Source of the DNA: Sporomusaceae bacterium
GTDB lineage: Bacteria; Bacillota; Negativicutes; UBA1444
Length of the DNA: 64,000 nt
Reading direction: 5' to 3'
Assembly: GCA_018434355.1 (NCBI GenBank)
Contig: JAHDPL010000010.1
Span: 137,164-201,163, forward strand
Below the pieces are notes generated by a model. That model saw only the letters and a list, made by a program, of their open reading frames with translations, ran no database searches and was not told the DNA's origin. Made by a program: the position numbers and the translations under genes. This document shows, one piece after another, positions 17,998 through 27,937 of the stretch (position 1 is the stretch's first letter; each line of letters begins with the position of its first letter).

Positions 17998-18393
17998 GTG
18001 TTTGGCATAGGATTGATTAAAGGACTCAGCGTTACACTGCGACGTTGTTTTTCCAAACCGAATACGGTCGAATATCCAGAGCAGCGTTTGCCGGTCGGGC
18101 CGATGTTTCGCGGCGGAACCCTGGACCTGAGCCAGGAAAAATGTATTGCCTGCGGTCTATGTGCGCTGGCCTGCCCCAATAACGCGATCGAACTGGCGAC
18201 AGAAAAAACCGAGAGCGGCAAAAAAGCGCTTACATTATACCGCCATCACATGCCGGTGTGCCTGTTCTGCAATTATTGCGTGGAAGCCTGCCCGACGCAG
18301 GCGATTCACTGGACGCAAAACTACGAAATGAGTTCTCTGACTTATGATGAACAGATTATCGACTGCATGGCAACGAAGGGAGGTGCACGCTGA
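17998..18393 (+). CDS. nuoI: NADH-quinone oxidoreductase subunit I
   Basis: Ferredoxin-like subunit holding clusters N6a and N6b, 131 residues. Two motifs are seen: Cys49-x2-Cys52-x2-Cys55-x3-Cys59 followed by Pro, and Cys88-x2-Cys91-x2-Cys94-x3-Cys98 followed by Pro. The GTG at 17998 follows GAGAGGGG. The stop overlaps nuoJ. In complexes without NuoEFG this subunit is the probable entry point for electrons from a soluble ferredoxin or flavodoxin. Confidence 0.95.
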   Translation: MFGIGLIKGLSVTLRRCFSKPNTVEYPEQRLPVGPMFRGGTLDLSQEKCIACGLCALACPNNAIELATEKTESGKKALTLYRHHMPVCLFCNYCVEACPTQAIHWTQNYEMSSLTYDEQIIDCMATKGGAR

Positions 18394-18902
18394 TGGAAAA
18401 TGGCGGCCTGATGCATACGTTGGCATTCTTCCTGTTGTCGGGCATTACCCTGGCAGCGGCCATGGGAGTGGTATTCAAACGAAATTTGGTTCACAGCGCG
18501 TTCTTGCTATCGGTGACGTTCTTGGGTGTTGCCGGTTTGTACATGACCTTGCAGGCCGAATTCATGGCGGCGGTACAGGCGCTCGTCTATAGCGGCGCAG
18601 TGGCCGTTCTGGTGGTTATCGGCGTGATGTTGACGCATCGCCAGCAGATGTCGCGTTCCAATCCGCCGAATAAAATGCTGCTCGTAGGTGCTTTGGCTGC
18701 TTTGTCAGTTGTCGGGGCGATCGTCTGGGCGATTCTGGCTACCCCGTGGAAAGTTGGCAAAGGCAGTGTCGTGACGGCTGGCGATATCGGACGACGTTTT
18801 TTGACGGACTTTGCTCCGCCGTTTGAGGCGGTGGCGTTATTGCTATTGGCGGCGCTGATCGGCGCAGTCGTATTGTTTAAAGGGGGCAAGGCGCAATCAT
18901 GA
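18393..18902 (+). CDS. nuoJ: NADH-quinone oxidoreductase subunit J
   Basis: Membrane subunit of 169 residues with five predicted helices, including the conserved [19 protein letters not shown] region around residues 53-72 (helix 3, with a pi-bulge in known structures). The ATG overlaps the nuoI stop and its own stop overlaps nuoK. Confidence 0.94.
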   Translation: MENGGLMHTLAFFLLSGITLAAAMGVVFKRNLVHSAFLLSVTFLGVAGLYMTLQAEFMAAVQALVYSGAVAVLVVIGVMLTHRQQMSRSNPPNKMLLVGALAALSVVGAIVWAILATPWKVGKGSVVTAGDIGRRFLTDFAPPFEAVALLLLAALIGAVVLFKGGKAQS

Positions 18903-19207
18903 TTGGACTTTCGCATTATTTGCTGGTAGGCGCCGCATTGTTCGGCCTGGGCCTGTTCGGCCTGCTGACCAAGCGAAACTTGATTGCCGTACTGATGTCC
19001 ATCGAACTGATGCTGAACTCGGTGAATATCAACCTGGTGGCATTTTCTCGTTTTTCCGCGACAGATGCGGCGGCAGGCCAGGTATTTTCCCTGTTCATCA
19101 TCGCTGTCGCTGCAGCTGAAGTGGCTGTGGGACTGGCTTTGGCCTATGCCATCTATCGCGGCCGGGATACCGTGTCGGTCGATGAGATGAACTGGCTGAA
19201 GTGGTAA
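18899..19207 (+). CDS. nuoK: NADH-quinone oxidoreductase subunit K
   Basis: MrpC-like membrane subunit of 102 residues with three helices. The conserved helix-2 and helix-3 glutamates of the proton path are visible in [13 protein letters not shown] and [12 protein letters not shown]. It overlaps nuoJ by four bases. Confidence 0.95.
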   Translation: MIGLSHYLLVGAALFGLGLFGLLTKRNLIAVLMSIELMLNSVNINLVAFSRFSATDAAAGQVFSLFIIAVAAAEVAVGLALAYAIYRGRDTVSVDEMNWLKW

Positions 19208-19224
19208 GGGGGAGGTGATGAAAC

Positions 19225-21120
19225 ATGTGGGCTGATTTTTCCTTGCACCATGCCTGGCTGATCCCTTTGTTGCCGGCATTGGCGTTTGCAATCATTTCGT
19301 TTTTTCTGTTGCGATCCCCCTGGTTGGCTGCGCGGCTGGCGATAGCAGCGATGGGGACCGCATTCCTGATCGCACTGGGCGTTGTTTGGGCGGTAGGTTC
19401 AAAAGGCATTACGGTGGAAGCTCCATTTGTCATGAAGACCGTTTGGTTTTCGATGCCTGGGCTGGTTGCCAGCATGGGGGTTCTGGTCGACCCTATCGCA
19501 GCAATGATGCTGTTTGTGGTTTCATTGATTTCTTTGCTGGTGTTGATCTATTCCACGGGTTATATGACCGGAGACCCCGGCTATGCCCGATTCTTTGCCT
19601 TTATGTCACTGTTTGCGGCTTCGATGTTGGCGATGGTCATCGCGACAAACTTCCTGCAAATGTTCGTCTTCTGGGAACTAGTGGGACTTTGTTCTTATCT
19701 GTTGATCGGTTGGTATTTCTTCAAGATTTCGGCCCGCGAGGCGGCAAAAAAGGCATTCATGACGACACGGATCGGCGATTTCGGAATACTGCTGGGAATC
19801 CTGTTTTTGCAGATCGCATTCGGCACGCTGGATTTTGGCGAACTGGCGGTGAAAGTGCCGGCCTATGTGCAGCAGAACGGCGTGGCGTTGCTCACCTGCG
19901 TGGCGCTGCTGCTGTTTGCCGGACCGATTGCCAAGTCAGGTCAGTTTCCGTTGCATGTATGGTTGCCTGATGCGATGGAAGGTCCGACGCCTGTGTCGGC
20001 GCTGATTCATGCGGCGACGATGGTCGTGGCCGGAGTATATTTGGTGGCCAGAGCCTTTGCGATTTTCAGCGTACTGCCTGGCGCGATGACGGTCATCGCC
20101 TGGCTGGGTTGCTTCACCGCCCTGTTTGCGGCGGCAATTGCCCTGACGCAACGCGAAATCAAACGAATTCTGGCTTTTTCCACGATCAGCCAACTGGGCT
20201 ACATGATGCTGGCGCTTGGTGTCGGCAGTCTCACTGCCTCGATGTTTCATCTGATGACGCACGCTTTTTTCAAAGCGTTGTTATTCCTTGGCGCCGGTTC
20301 GATTCTGCATGCGTTGCATGACAAAGCCGATATTTTTGAGATGGGCGGGCTGCGCAAATCCATGCCGGCCACCTGCGCGATGATGGGGATCGCCGTGCTG
20401 GCGATCGCTGGTATCCCGCCGTTTGCCGGTTTCTTCTCCAAGGATGAAATTCTGGTGGCGGCGGCGCATGTTTCAACGCCGCTCTATATCGGGGCTTCCT
20501 TCACCGCGTTTCTGACTGCTTTCTACATGGCCCGGCTGTTCCTGGTCGCTTTCTTTGGCGAGGAAAATCCGCACAACCATGCCCATGAGTCCGGTCTGGC
20601 GATGTTGGCGCCGATGGGCGTGCTGGCCGTATTCAGCATCATTGCTGGTATTGTTCCTTTTACTATGGGCTTCGGCGACTGGGTCCGGTTCGGTCCGGCC
20701 CACCATGCTGGCATCGACTGGGGAATTGCTTCTGCTTCCACACTGATTGCACTGGCGGGTTTTGGCCTGGCCTGGGCGATTTATGGTAACGGGGCAAGAC
20801 GATCGGATGCGATCGTCAAACAGGTGGGAGTCCTGTATTCGCTGAGTTTGAACAAGTTCTACATTGATGAAATTTACCAATGGTTCAACCGCAATATCGT
20901 CACAGGATTGGCTAGGGTGCTGTATTGGGTCGATCTGAATGTCGTGGACGGGATTGTCGACGGAGCAGCACAGAAGAGCGGCGCGGTCGGAAACATCCTG
21001 CGGCGGTTCCAGACAGGGCAGACGCAGCACTATGCCGCGCTGATGCTGATGGCGACGGTAATGATGACCCTGATACTGGCGATTACGGCCGGTGCGGTCG
21101 CCGGGGGAGGGAAAATCTGA
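19225..21120 (+). CDS. nuoL: NADH-quinone oxidoreductase subunit L
   Basis: Largest antiporter-like proton-pumping subunit, 631 residues with many membrane helices. The key glutamate is in FVFWELVGLCSYLLIG near residue 150. WLPDAMEGPTPVSALIHAATMV (near 250) and the discontinuous helices around the Lys-rich region are conserved. The C-terminal amphipathic arm region is present. ATG follows GGGGGAGGTG; the stop overlaps nuoM. Confidence 0.96.
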   Translation: MWADFSLHHAWLIPLLPALAFAIISFFLLRSPWLAARLAIAAMGTAFLIALGVVWAVGSKGITVEAPFVMKTVWFSMPGLVASMGVLVDPIAAMMLFVVSLISLLVLIYSTGYMTGDPGYARFFAFMSLFAASMLAMVIATNFLQMFVFWELVGLCSYLLIGWYFFKISAREAAKKAFMTTRIGDFGILLGILFLQIAFGTLDFGELAVKVPAYVQQNGVALLTCVALLLFAGPIAKSGQFPLHVWLPDAMEGPTPVSALIHAATMVVAGVYLVARAFAIFSVLPGAMTVIAWLGCFTALFAAAIALTQREIKRILAFSTISQLGYMMLALGVGSLTASMFHLMTHAFFKALLFLGAGSILHALHDKADIFEMGGLRKSMPATCAMMGIAVLAIAGIPPFAGFFSKDEILVAAAHVSTPLYIGASFTAFLTAFYMARLFLVAFFGEENPHNHAHESGLAMLAPMGVLAVFSIIAGIVPFTMGFGDWVRFGPAHHAGIDWGIASASTLIALAGFGLAWAIYGNGARRSDAIVKQVGVLYSLSLNKFYIDEIYQWFNRNIVTGLARVLYWVDLNVVDGIVDGAAQKSGAVGNILRRFQTGQTQHYAALMLMATVMMTLILAITAGAVAGGGKI

Positions 21121-22646
21121 TGTCGTTTCCTGTATTGTCCACGATTCTATTCGCGCCAATTGCCGGTGCTGCCGCGATAACCTTTCTGCCGACGACGGCT
21201 GGTTCGACAATAAAAAAAGTCAGTGCGGCTTCGATGGGAATCTCGTTCCTGTTGTCACTGATGGTGTTCTTTGGCTACAACTGGCAGACCGGCGGCATGC
21301 AATTCGTTGAGACGCTGACCTGGTTGCCGGAAATGGGAGCTTCCTACAGCTTGGGCGTCGATGGGCTATCTGCGCCAATGATTCTGCTCACCGCCTTGAT
21401 TGGCTTTGCCGGTGTCTTTGCTTCCTGGCGGGTGGATGAGCGGCCAAAAGAGTTCTTCATCCTGTTTCTGCTGCTGGTGGCCGGCGTTGCCGGAACTTTC
21501 GTAGCCCGTGACCTGTTCCTGTTCCTGCTCTGCTATGAGGTCGTAGTCATTCCGATCTATATCATGATCATCCTCTGGGGATCAAGCAAGCGGGTTACCA
21601 AAGAGTATGCCGCCATGAAGCTGACGATCTATCTGTTGCTCGGCTCGGCGTTTCTGCTCGCCGGCATCCTGATGCTGTATCTGAATGCTTATCCCGCCGG
21701 TGCGCGGACGTTTTCGATGGAAGCGCTGGCGAAGGCCGCCTCCAGCGGCGCCTTGTCGCCGGAGTTCCAAAAATTCGCCTTCTTTTTCGTGATGCTTGGC
21801 TTTGGATCTCTGCTTTCGATGTGGCCGTTCCACTCCTGGTCGCCTGATGGTTACGCCGGCGCGCCGACGGCAGTATCGATGGTTCACGCCGGAGTGTTGA
21901 AGAAAATCGGCGGCTATGGCCTGATCCGGATCGGTCTGCTCATGTTGCCGCTGGGCTTTAAATTCTGGGCGCCGCTGATCGCAGCGTTTGGCGTGGCTAA
22001 TGTCGCTTATGCCGCATTCATTGCTCTGGTGCAAAAAGACATGAAATACGTGGTCGGTTATTCTTCGGTGTCGCATATGGGCTATGTGTTGATCGGAATC
22101 GCTGCGGCGGATGTCATCGGCATCAACGGCGCAGTGGCCAACATGTTCGCGCATGGCGTGATGTCGGCTCTGTTCTTTGCGATGATCGGCCATATCTATC
22201 ATGCGACGCATACGCGGCACATTCCTGATCTGGGCGGATTGGCGCACCAGATGCCGCGGGCGACCGTCGGCTTTTTCCTGGCCGGCATGGCCTCACTGGG
22301 CTTGCCTGGATTGATCAGTTTCGTGCCGGAATTTACGATCTTCGTCGGTTCATTCAAGGCGTTTCCGTTGTTTGCAGTGCTGGCGATCGCCGGAATTATT
22401 CTGACCGCGCTGTATGTGCTGCGGGTGCTGGCTGATGTGTTGTTCGGGCCACGTCGCAGTGAATGGGATGGCGTGCACGATTTGCATGGCGCGGACTGGG
22501 TGCCGTTGGTCGTGCTCGGCGCGTTTCTGATCGGGTTCGGTTTCTTCCCGTCGCTACTTATGGATGTAGTCAATAGCGGGATCGAACCTTTGACGCCGCT
22601 GCTTGTGAAGATCAAAACCGCGGCGACGCTGTGGGGAGGGCTGTAA
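21120..22646 (+). CDS. nuoM: NADH-quinone oxidoreductase subunit M
   Basis: Antiporter-like proton pump subunit of 508 residues. The start ATG overlaps the nuoL stop and gives MSFPVLSTILFAPIAGA. The conserved CYEVVVIPIYIMI segment (Glu of helix 5, near 140) and the FHSWSPDGYAGAPTAVSMVHAGVLKK-type block near 240 (Lys channel residue) are recognisable. Confidence 0.95.
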   Translation: MSFPVLSTILFAPIAGAAAITFLPTTAGSTIKKVSAASMGISFLLSLMVFFGYNWQTGGMQFVETLTWLPEMGASYSLGVDGLSAPMILLTALIGFAGVFASWRVDERPKEFFILFLLLVAGVAGTFVARDLFLFLLCYEVVVIPIYIMIILWGSSKRVTKEYAAMKLTIYLLLGSAFLLAGILMLYLNAYPAGARTFSMEALAKAASSGALSPEFQKFAFFFVMLGFGSLLSMWPFHSWSPDGYAGAPTAVSMVHAGVLKKIGGYGLIRIGLLMLPLGFKFWAPLIAAFGVANVAYAAFIALVQKDMKYVVGYSSVSHMGYVLIGIAAADVIGINGAVANMFAHGVMSALFFAMIGHIYHATHTRHIPDLGGLAHQMPRATVGFFLAGMASLGLPGLISFVPEFTIFVGSFKAFPLFAVLAIAGIILTALYVLRVLADVLFGPRRSEWDGVHDLHGADWVPLVVLGAFLIGFGFFPSLLMDVVNSGIEPLTPLLVKIKTAATLWGGL

Positions 22647-22648
22647 GC

Positions 22649-24067
22649 ATGAATTTCGATGCACTGATGCTGGAAATGGCGGTCGCCCTGCTGGCGCTGC
22701 TGATCCTGGTGGCGGACCTGCTGATGGAACCCGGCCAGTCCCGCCGCAAACTCGGTTATTTGGCGATTGCCGGCCTGACCGGCTTGCTGCTGGTTTCACT
22801 GGGGCGTTATGGAATGCAGGGCGCGTTTTTCAACGGCCTGTTTTTACAGGATGACTATGCGCTGTTCTTTAAACAGACCTTTTTGATCGGCGCAATCCTG
22901 GTTTGTCTGTTTTCTCTGGATACGGTTGACAACTTGCCGCACTCCAGAGCCGAGTTTTATGTATTACTGCTGTTTGCCGTTGTGGGGATGATGATCCTCG
23001 CCTCGGCCAACGACCTGATTACGCTGTATGTGGGCATCGAACTGATGACGTTCAGCTTTTTCATACTGGTTGGCTATGTGTTGTGTGAAACGAAATCGAC
23101 AGAAGCGGCGATCAAGTATTTGGTGCTGGCTTCTGCCGCATCGGCCGTGATGCTGTACGGTATGAGCCTGTTGTTCGGTATTGCCGGCCAGCTCAGCTAC
23201 AACGCGCTGGCCAAAGGTCTGACCGCTTCGCCGGCGCTGATTGTGGGGGGCGTGATGGTGCTATCCGGTTTTGCCTTCAAAATTGCCGCGCCACCTTTCC
23301 ATATGTGGGCGCCGGATGTTTATGAAGGAGCGCCGATTCCGGTGACCGCGTTGCTCGCAATGGGGTCGAAGGCGGCCGGTTTTGCCGCGATGGTCAGGAT
23401 TTTTGCCGAAGTATTCCCGGGGACCGGATATCCCTGGCCCTTGTTATTGCTGCTGTTGTCCGGCGCTGCGATGCTTGTCGGCAACCTGGCGGCCATCCCT
23501 CAGACCAATCTGAAACGGATGCTGGCCTATTCGTCGGTGGCGCAAGCCGGCTATCTGTTGACCGGAATGTTGTCAGGCGGCTTTGCCGGCGTCAAAGGCG
23601 TCCTGTTCTATCTGATGATCTATGTATTCGCAAATGTCGGTGCTTTTGCCGTACTTACCGCGGTGAGCCGGCATCGTAACGGCGAAACCATCGGTGATAT
23701 TGCCGGCCTTTCACGCAAAGCACCAGTGTTGGCAGTGGTCATGACAGTTTCTCTGTTGTCGATGGCAGGGATTCCGCCGCTGGCTGGTTTCGTCGGCAAG
23801 TTCTTCCTGTTCTCATCGGCGATTGACGCCGGCTATCTCTGGATTGCCGTACTCGGATTTGTCCTGTCGATGGTATCGGTGTATTACTACCTCAATGTGG
23901 TCAAGTCGATGTATCTGGGAGCGCCAGCGGATGACCGTCCGTTTGAAATCGCCATGCCGGTTCGCGTGACTGCCGTCTTCGCAATGGCGGCAACGTTGGC
24001 GATGGGTGTATATCCGGGTCCGTTGTCTCAATTGGCTGAAACAGCAGCTAAAACAGTATTTAAATAG
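22649..24067 (+). CDS. nuoN: NADH-quinone oxidoreductase subunit N
   Basis: Third antiporter-like subunit, 472 residues, start ATG 22649 after GGGGAGG. Blocks LYVGIELMTFSFFILVGYV (near 125) and FHMWAPDVYEGAPIPVTALL (near 215) carry the expected glutamate and channel residues. It closes the nuo operon; a strong terminator lies 83 bp on. No nuoE, nuoF or nuoG is present. Confidence 0.95.
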   Translation: MNFDALMLEMAVALLALLILVADLLMEPGQSRRKLGYLAIAGLTGLLLVSLGRYGMQGAFFNGLFLQDDYALFFKQTFLIGAILVCLFSLDTVDNLPHSRAEFYVLLLFAVVGMMILASANDLITLYVGIELMTFSFFILVGYVLCETKSTEAAIKYLVLASAASAVMLYGMSLLFGIAGQLSYNALAKGLTASPALIVGGVMVLSGFAFKIAAPPFHMWAPDVYEGAPIPVTALLAMGSKAAGFAAMVRIFAEVFPGTGYPWPLLLLLLSGAAMLVGNLAAIPQTNLKRMLAYSSVAQAGYLLTGMLSGGFAGVKGVLFYLMIYVFANVGAFAVLTAVSRHRNGETIGDIAGLSRKAPVLAVVMTVSLLSMAGIPPLAGFVGKFFLFSSAIDAGYLWIAVLGFVLSMVSVYYYLNVVKSMYLGAPADDRPFEIAMPVRVTAVFAMAATLAMGVYPGPLSQLAETAAKTVFK

Positions 24068-24150
24068 TAGTTTGATTAGCTAAAATAAATTAAAATAAGT
24101 TAATTAAACATGTAGAATATAATTAAGTGTATTTCAAACCGTAAAACACT

Positions 24151-24203
24151 AAAACCGGACTGCGGAGGAGCGATTGTTATCGTCAACCCCATAGTCCGGT
24201 TTT
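24151..24203. terminator. Bidirectional terminator between nuoN and the rhomboid gene
   Basis: AAAACCGGACT (24151-24161) pairs with AGTCCGGTTTT (24193-24203), with A and T tracts on the two sides. It serves convergent genes. Confidence 0.8.
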
Positions 24204-24227
24204 ATTTCGTATGTTTTTTGTCGGTTC

Positions 24228-24893
24228 TTAGCTGCGTTGAATCAGAAAACGGTTCATCAAAACGCCGGCGAGAAATCCTCCGACATGCGCCCACCAGGCG
24301 ATGCCGCTGCCGGCCATCCCCAACGAGGCAGCGCCGCTTTGCAGTTGATAGATGAACCAGAGGCCCAAAAACAACATCGCGGGGATTTCAATAATCGTAA
24401 AGATGAAAAAGATCGGCAACAGCGTCTGGATCTTGGCCCGGGGGAAACAGATTGCATAGGCGCCCAAGATGCCGGAGACCGCACCGCTGGCGCCGATGAC
24501 CGGAATGGTGGAAGTCGGGTCAAAAGCCAGCTGGGTCAGGTTGGCGATGATGCCGCAGGCAAGGTAGAACAATAGGAACCGACCATGTCCCAGGCAATAC
24601 TCGACGCTGTAGCCGAACAGCCAGAGGAACCAGACGTTGCCGATCAGATGCAACCAACCGCCATGTAGGAACAAACTGCTGAACAGACTAAACAGGGCGT
24701 CAGGGTCAAGAACACCATTGGTAACCATTTGGTTCAGTCGCGCCGGCACCATGCCAAATTGCCCCACCCAAGCATGCAGCTGAGCTGGTGAAAGCAGCAA
24801 TTCGCTGATGAATACGCCGATGTTGGCGCAAACCAGGGCGACGGTGACGAAGGGAAGGATGTTTGGCCTGACATTGTCGCGAAGTGGTATCAT
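24228..24893 (-). CDS. Rhomboid-family intramembrane serine protease
   Basis: Membrane protein of 221 residues with about six helices. The catalytic serine motif GASGAVSG lies near residue 136 and the paired histidine in WWAHVGGFLAG near residue 205. FLHGGWLHLIGNVWFLW is the typical loop and helix 2. It is the last gene of a minus-strand operon and overlaps the adaptor gene by four bases, so it is translationally coupled to an export system. Its substrate is unknown; membrane protein quality control or processing of an exported product are possibilities. Confidence 0.92.
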   Translation of the reverse strand: MIPLRDNVRPNILPFVTVALVCANIGVFISELLLSPAQLHAWVGQFGMVPARLNQMVTNGVLDPDALFSLFSSLFLHGGWLHLIGNVWFLWLFGYSVEYCLGHGRFLLFYLACGIIANLTQLAFDPTSTIPVIGASGAVSGILGAYAICFPRAKIQTLLPIFFIFTIIEIPAMLFLGLWFIYQLQSGAASLGMAGSGIAWWAHVGGFLAGVLMNRFLIQRS

Positions 24894-25951
24894 TCGGACC
24901 CTTCTTTCTTTTGTTCCGGTTTTGCGTTGACCCTGCCGTTTTCTTTAAGGCCGGACGGGGAAAGGATGACCTGATCCCCTTGTTTCAAACCAGACAGGAT
25001 TTCAATTTTTCTGCCGTCACGCAAGCCGGTTTTGACGAGTTTCTTAGTTGCCTGGTTATTGCTGACAATCCATACCGTTGTTCCCTCCACCACGGCATTG
25101 GCGGGGACCAGCAGCGCCTTGGCCTTCTCCTGCACCAGAATGTTCAGCTCGGCAGACATGCCGGGTCGTACCGGCATGTCTGCCGGCAGGTCGATCTTGA
25201 TTTTAAAGGATTTGGTCGCATAGTCGACTCGTGGCGCCAGAGAACGGATGGCTCCTTCAAATACTTTTCCGGGCAGACTATCCAGGCTCAGCAGCACTTT
25301 CTGCCCGACCCGGACTCTGTCGGCATCGAGCTCGTCAACTTTCCCCTCGATACTCATCGCTTGCGAAGTTGCCATAGCCAGAATGCCGTCGGTGTTGGTT
25401 ACCATGGAGCCCTTGTCGAGCAATTTCTCCAAGATCAGCCCGTCAAACGGACTAACTAGGGAATAGTCGGCCGTACGGGCCTGAAATGCCTCAACATTGG
25501 CCCGGGCACGGTTTAGGGCGTTTTCCGCCGACAGCAGCAAAGAAAGGGCGTTGTCATGTTCGCGCAATGAAACGGCCTGTTGCGCATAGAGCTTTTGGAT
25601 GCGAGTATATTCGCGGCGTTTATAGCCGGTATCGGTTTCCAGCTGAGCCAATTCTGCACTGGCAGCGCTTAATTGCGCCATTGCTTCGTCTGATTCCAGA
25701 CTGACCAACAAATCGCCTTTTTTTACCTGCTGCCCCTCTTCCACATGAAAACGGGCGATGCGTGCCACGGTCTTGCTGCGCAGGTTGATTTTTTCCTCAG
25801 GTACAACCTGCCCCGAAGCATAGACAAACAAGGCGGCTGAGCCATAGTCGGCTGTTGCTGTTTTGACCGGGACCGGTCGCATGGCGAACCAAATGGTTCC
25901 TGCCGACAGAAGGATGACTGTGAATGCAAGCAGAAGTTTATTGCGGCTCAT
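24890..25951 (-). CDS. HlyD/MacA-type periplasmic adaptor subunit of an ABC exporter
   Basis: Protein of 353 residues. One N-terminal membrane anchor (residues 5-24) is followed by a lipoyl-like half-motif, a coiled-coil hairpin (about 95-155, rich in Ala/Leu/Glu), the second lipoyl half (SPFDGLILEKLLDKGSMV) and a beta-barrel with a C-terminal extension ending in charged residues. These adaptors bridge inner-membrane ABC permeases to the cell surface or outer membrane. The gene overlaps the ATPase gene by four bases. Confidence 0.88.
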   Translation of the reverse strand: MSRNKLLLAFTVILLSAGTIWFAMRPVPVKTATADYGSAALFVYASGQVVPEEKINLRSKTVARIARFHVEEGQQVKKGDLLVSLESDEAMAQLSAASAELAQLETDTGYKRREYTRIQKLYAQQAVSLREHDNALSLLLSAENALNRARANVEAFQARTADYSLVSPFDGLILEKLLDKGSMVTNTDGILAMATSQAMSIEGKVDELDADRVRVGQKVLLSLDSLPGKVFEGAIRSLAPRVDYATKSFKIKIDLPADMPVRPGMSAELNILVQEKAKALLVPANAVVEGTTVWIVSNNQATKKLVKTGLRDGRKIEILSGLKQGDQVILSPSGLKENGRVNAKPEQKKEGSE

Positions 25952-26712
25952 GCAGGTTGACCTCCAGGCGAAAGATTTGATTCGGAACTAGCGATAGGAC
26001 CTCGTCGGTCATGGATCACTTTTCCGTCAGAGATCTCGATGATCCGGTCACAGTCTTGGACAAAACCGACTGTATGCGTGACGACCAGAAAGGTCTGTCC
26101 TGTCTCTTGGTTTAACTTGCGGAAGTAATCAAAGACAATTTTCGAATTGGCGCTGTCAAGATTTCCGGTCGGTTCGTCAGCGAGAACGATCAGCGGCTGG
26201 TTGGCCAAGGCGCGGGCGATGGCGACCCGCTGCAGTTGACCGCCGGAAAGTTGCGACGGGTAATAGTTTCTGCGCTCGGCAAGCCCCAACTGATCGAGCA
26301 GCATCATTGCCCGCTCACGCTGTTGCGCCTTGGACAGACGGGCGGCAACCATCATCGGCAGCATGACGTTTTCCAGTGCGGTGAATTCCGGCAAGATATA
26401 ATGAAACTGAAAGACAAAGCCCAGTTTTTCATTGCGGAGTTTTGCCAGTTCCCGGTTGTCCAGTGCACCGGTATCAATACCGTCAAGCAGGATCTTACCG
26501 TCGCTGGGCGAATCCAGGATGCCGAGCAAGTAGAGCAGGGTGCTTTTTCCTGAGCCGGAATTGCCGACGATGGCGCAAAAATCGCCCTGATAGAAGTCCA
26601 GATTCACCGCATCAAGGATGGTTGTCCAGGAATCGCCGGACTTCAACCTTTTGGATACTTCCCGCAACTCGAGGATTTTTTTGCCGGCGGCTGGTTTGCA
26701 AAACTCAACCAT
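25948..26712 (-). CDS. ABC transporter ATPase, MacB/LolD type
   Basis: Nucleotide-binding subunit of 254 residues. Walker A GNSGSGKST near residue 50, Q-loop FVFQFHYILPEF near 100, signature LSGGQLQRVAIARAL near 155 and Walker B LIVLADEPTGNLD near 180, then an H-loop VTHT. The closest families move lipoproteins (LolD) or export peptides and drugs (MacB). The C-terminal tail beyond the domain is short and Ser-rich. It overlaps the neighbouring permease gene by eight bases. Confidence 0.93.
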   Translation of the reverse strand: MVEFCKPAAGKKILELREVSKRLKSGDSWTTILDAVNLDFYQGDFCAIVGNSGSGKSTLLYLLGILDSPSDGKILLDGIDTGALDNRELAKLRNEKLGFVFQFHYILPEFTALENVMLPMMVAARLSKAQQRERAMMLLDQLGLAERRNYYPSQLSGGQLQRVAIARALANQPLIVLADEPTGNLDSANSKIVFDYFRKLNQETGQTFLVVTHTVGFVQDCDRIIEISDGKVIHDRRGPIASSESNLSPGGQPA

Positions 26713-27934
26713 TGCGAATAACCTCCGCTGGTTTGAATCGACTGGCCCGCCAGGCCGGTACGGAACTGGCGGCTAAGCCGCAAAAAATGCCGACCGCTGC
26801 GGGAATCAGAAAAAGCTGCCAGGCCCAGACCATGGGAAAGCCTTGGCGGGTAATTGTCGCCGTAAAACTTACCGGCAGCACGGATAAAGCATAAATCAAC
26901 ACGGCGCCGGACAGCATGCCGCCCAAAGCACCCAACAGGCCGAGGATCAGTCCTTGCATGAGATAGATGGCAGACAGAGCCGTTCTGTTGACTCCGAAGG
27001 CCTGCATGATCGCAATGTCGCGCTTTTTGTTCATCACGCTCATCAGCATGATATTGGTGATGCCAAACGCAGACACGACAAAAATCGTGCCAACGATCCC
27101 CAGGTTGATCATGCGGCGCCGGTTAAGTTCGCCGCGGATGTTCTCATTTTCAGAAATCCAGTCGCGGCTTTCCAGGCCGGTCAGGGACCTTGTCAAGGCG
27201 GCAACCCGTTCGGCGGAGTTGGGATCCTCGAGCTTCAGGTTGAATTCGTTGGGGCCGCTGGCGCCAAAGAAGGCTTCGGCGTTTTTGAGCAATATGAACA
27301 GAGTCCGATTGTCATAGGCTGTGATGCCGGATTGATAGAGATCAATGATTCGGAACAACTCGCGATTACCGGTCTCGCCGATCAGTGTGACCGTGTCACC
27401 GGGTTTGGCGGCCAAACGGCGGGCGATGCCGCTGCCCAGGATGATTCCGTTGGGCGCGGTGGCAAAGTGCTCCATACGTCCCAATCTCAGCTTGTCACCC
27501 AGGCCGTTGATCCTGTTTTCCTGTACGGGGTCGACGCCGCGAATGACCACTGCCTGATCCTTGTTGCCAAAAGAAATCAGGCCCTGGCCGGTATAGGATG
27601 CACTGATGTCCGTGACTCCGGGCAGTCCGGCCAGAGTCTCCCGCCAGAACCCGGCGCCGTTGATTGTCATCGGTTTGTCGAAAGCGCGGATGCGTTCGAC
27701 TCGGGAAAGTTCGTAGCGATCGCGGCCCAGTTCGGGGCGGGGGCGCAATCGCTCCGAGGTGATCTGCACATGTGGCGTGACGGCGATGATCCGTTCGACA
27801 AAATCATTTTCAAAGCCAAGCTGCATGCTGGCCATCATGATGGACAGTCCGACGCCGATCGTCACGCTGGCGATACTGGCGACGGTCTGCTTTTTGCGAT
27901 GCCGGATCTGGCGCCAGGCAGAAAAGAGAATCAT
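26705..27934 (-). CDS. ABC transporter permease, FtsX/MacB-type, first copy
   Basis: Membrane protein of 409 residues: one N-terminal helix (about 18-40), a large extracytoplasmic MacB_PCD-like domain (about 45-270) and three C-terminal helices forming the FtsX domain. The N-terminal cytoplasmic start WRQIRHRKKQT is typical. The second permease gene ends three bases upstream. The two permeases may form a heterodimer, as LolC/LolE do. Confidence 0.9.
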   Translation of the reverse strand: MILFSAWRQIRHRKKQTVASIASVTIGVGLSIMMASMQLGFENDFVERIIAVTPHVQITSERLRPRPELGRDRYELSRVERIRAFDKPMTINGAGFWRETLAGLPGVTDISASYTGQGLISFGNKDQAVVIRGVDPVQENRINGLGDKLRLGRMEHFATAPNGIILGSGIARRLAAKPGDTVTLIGETGNRELFRIIDLYQSGITAYDNRTLFILLKNAEAFFGASGPNEFNLKLEDPNSAERVAALTRSLTGLESRDWISENENIRGELNRRRMINLGIVGTIFVVSAFGITNIMLMSVMNKKRDIAIMQAFGVNRTALSAIYLMQGLILGLLGALGGMLSGAVLIYALSVLPVSFTATITRQGFPMVWAWQLFLIPAAVGIFCGLAASSVPAWRASRFKPAEVIRNG

Positions 27935-27937
27935 TCG

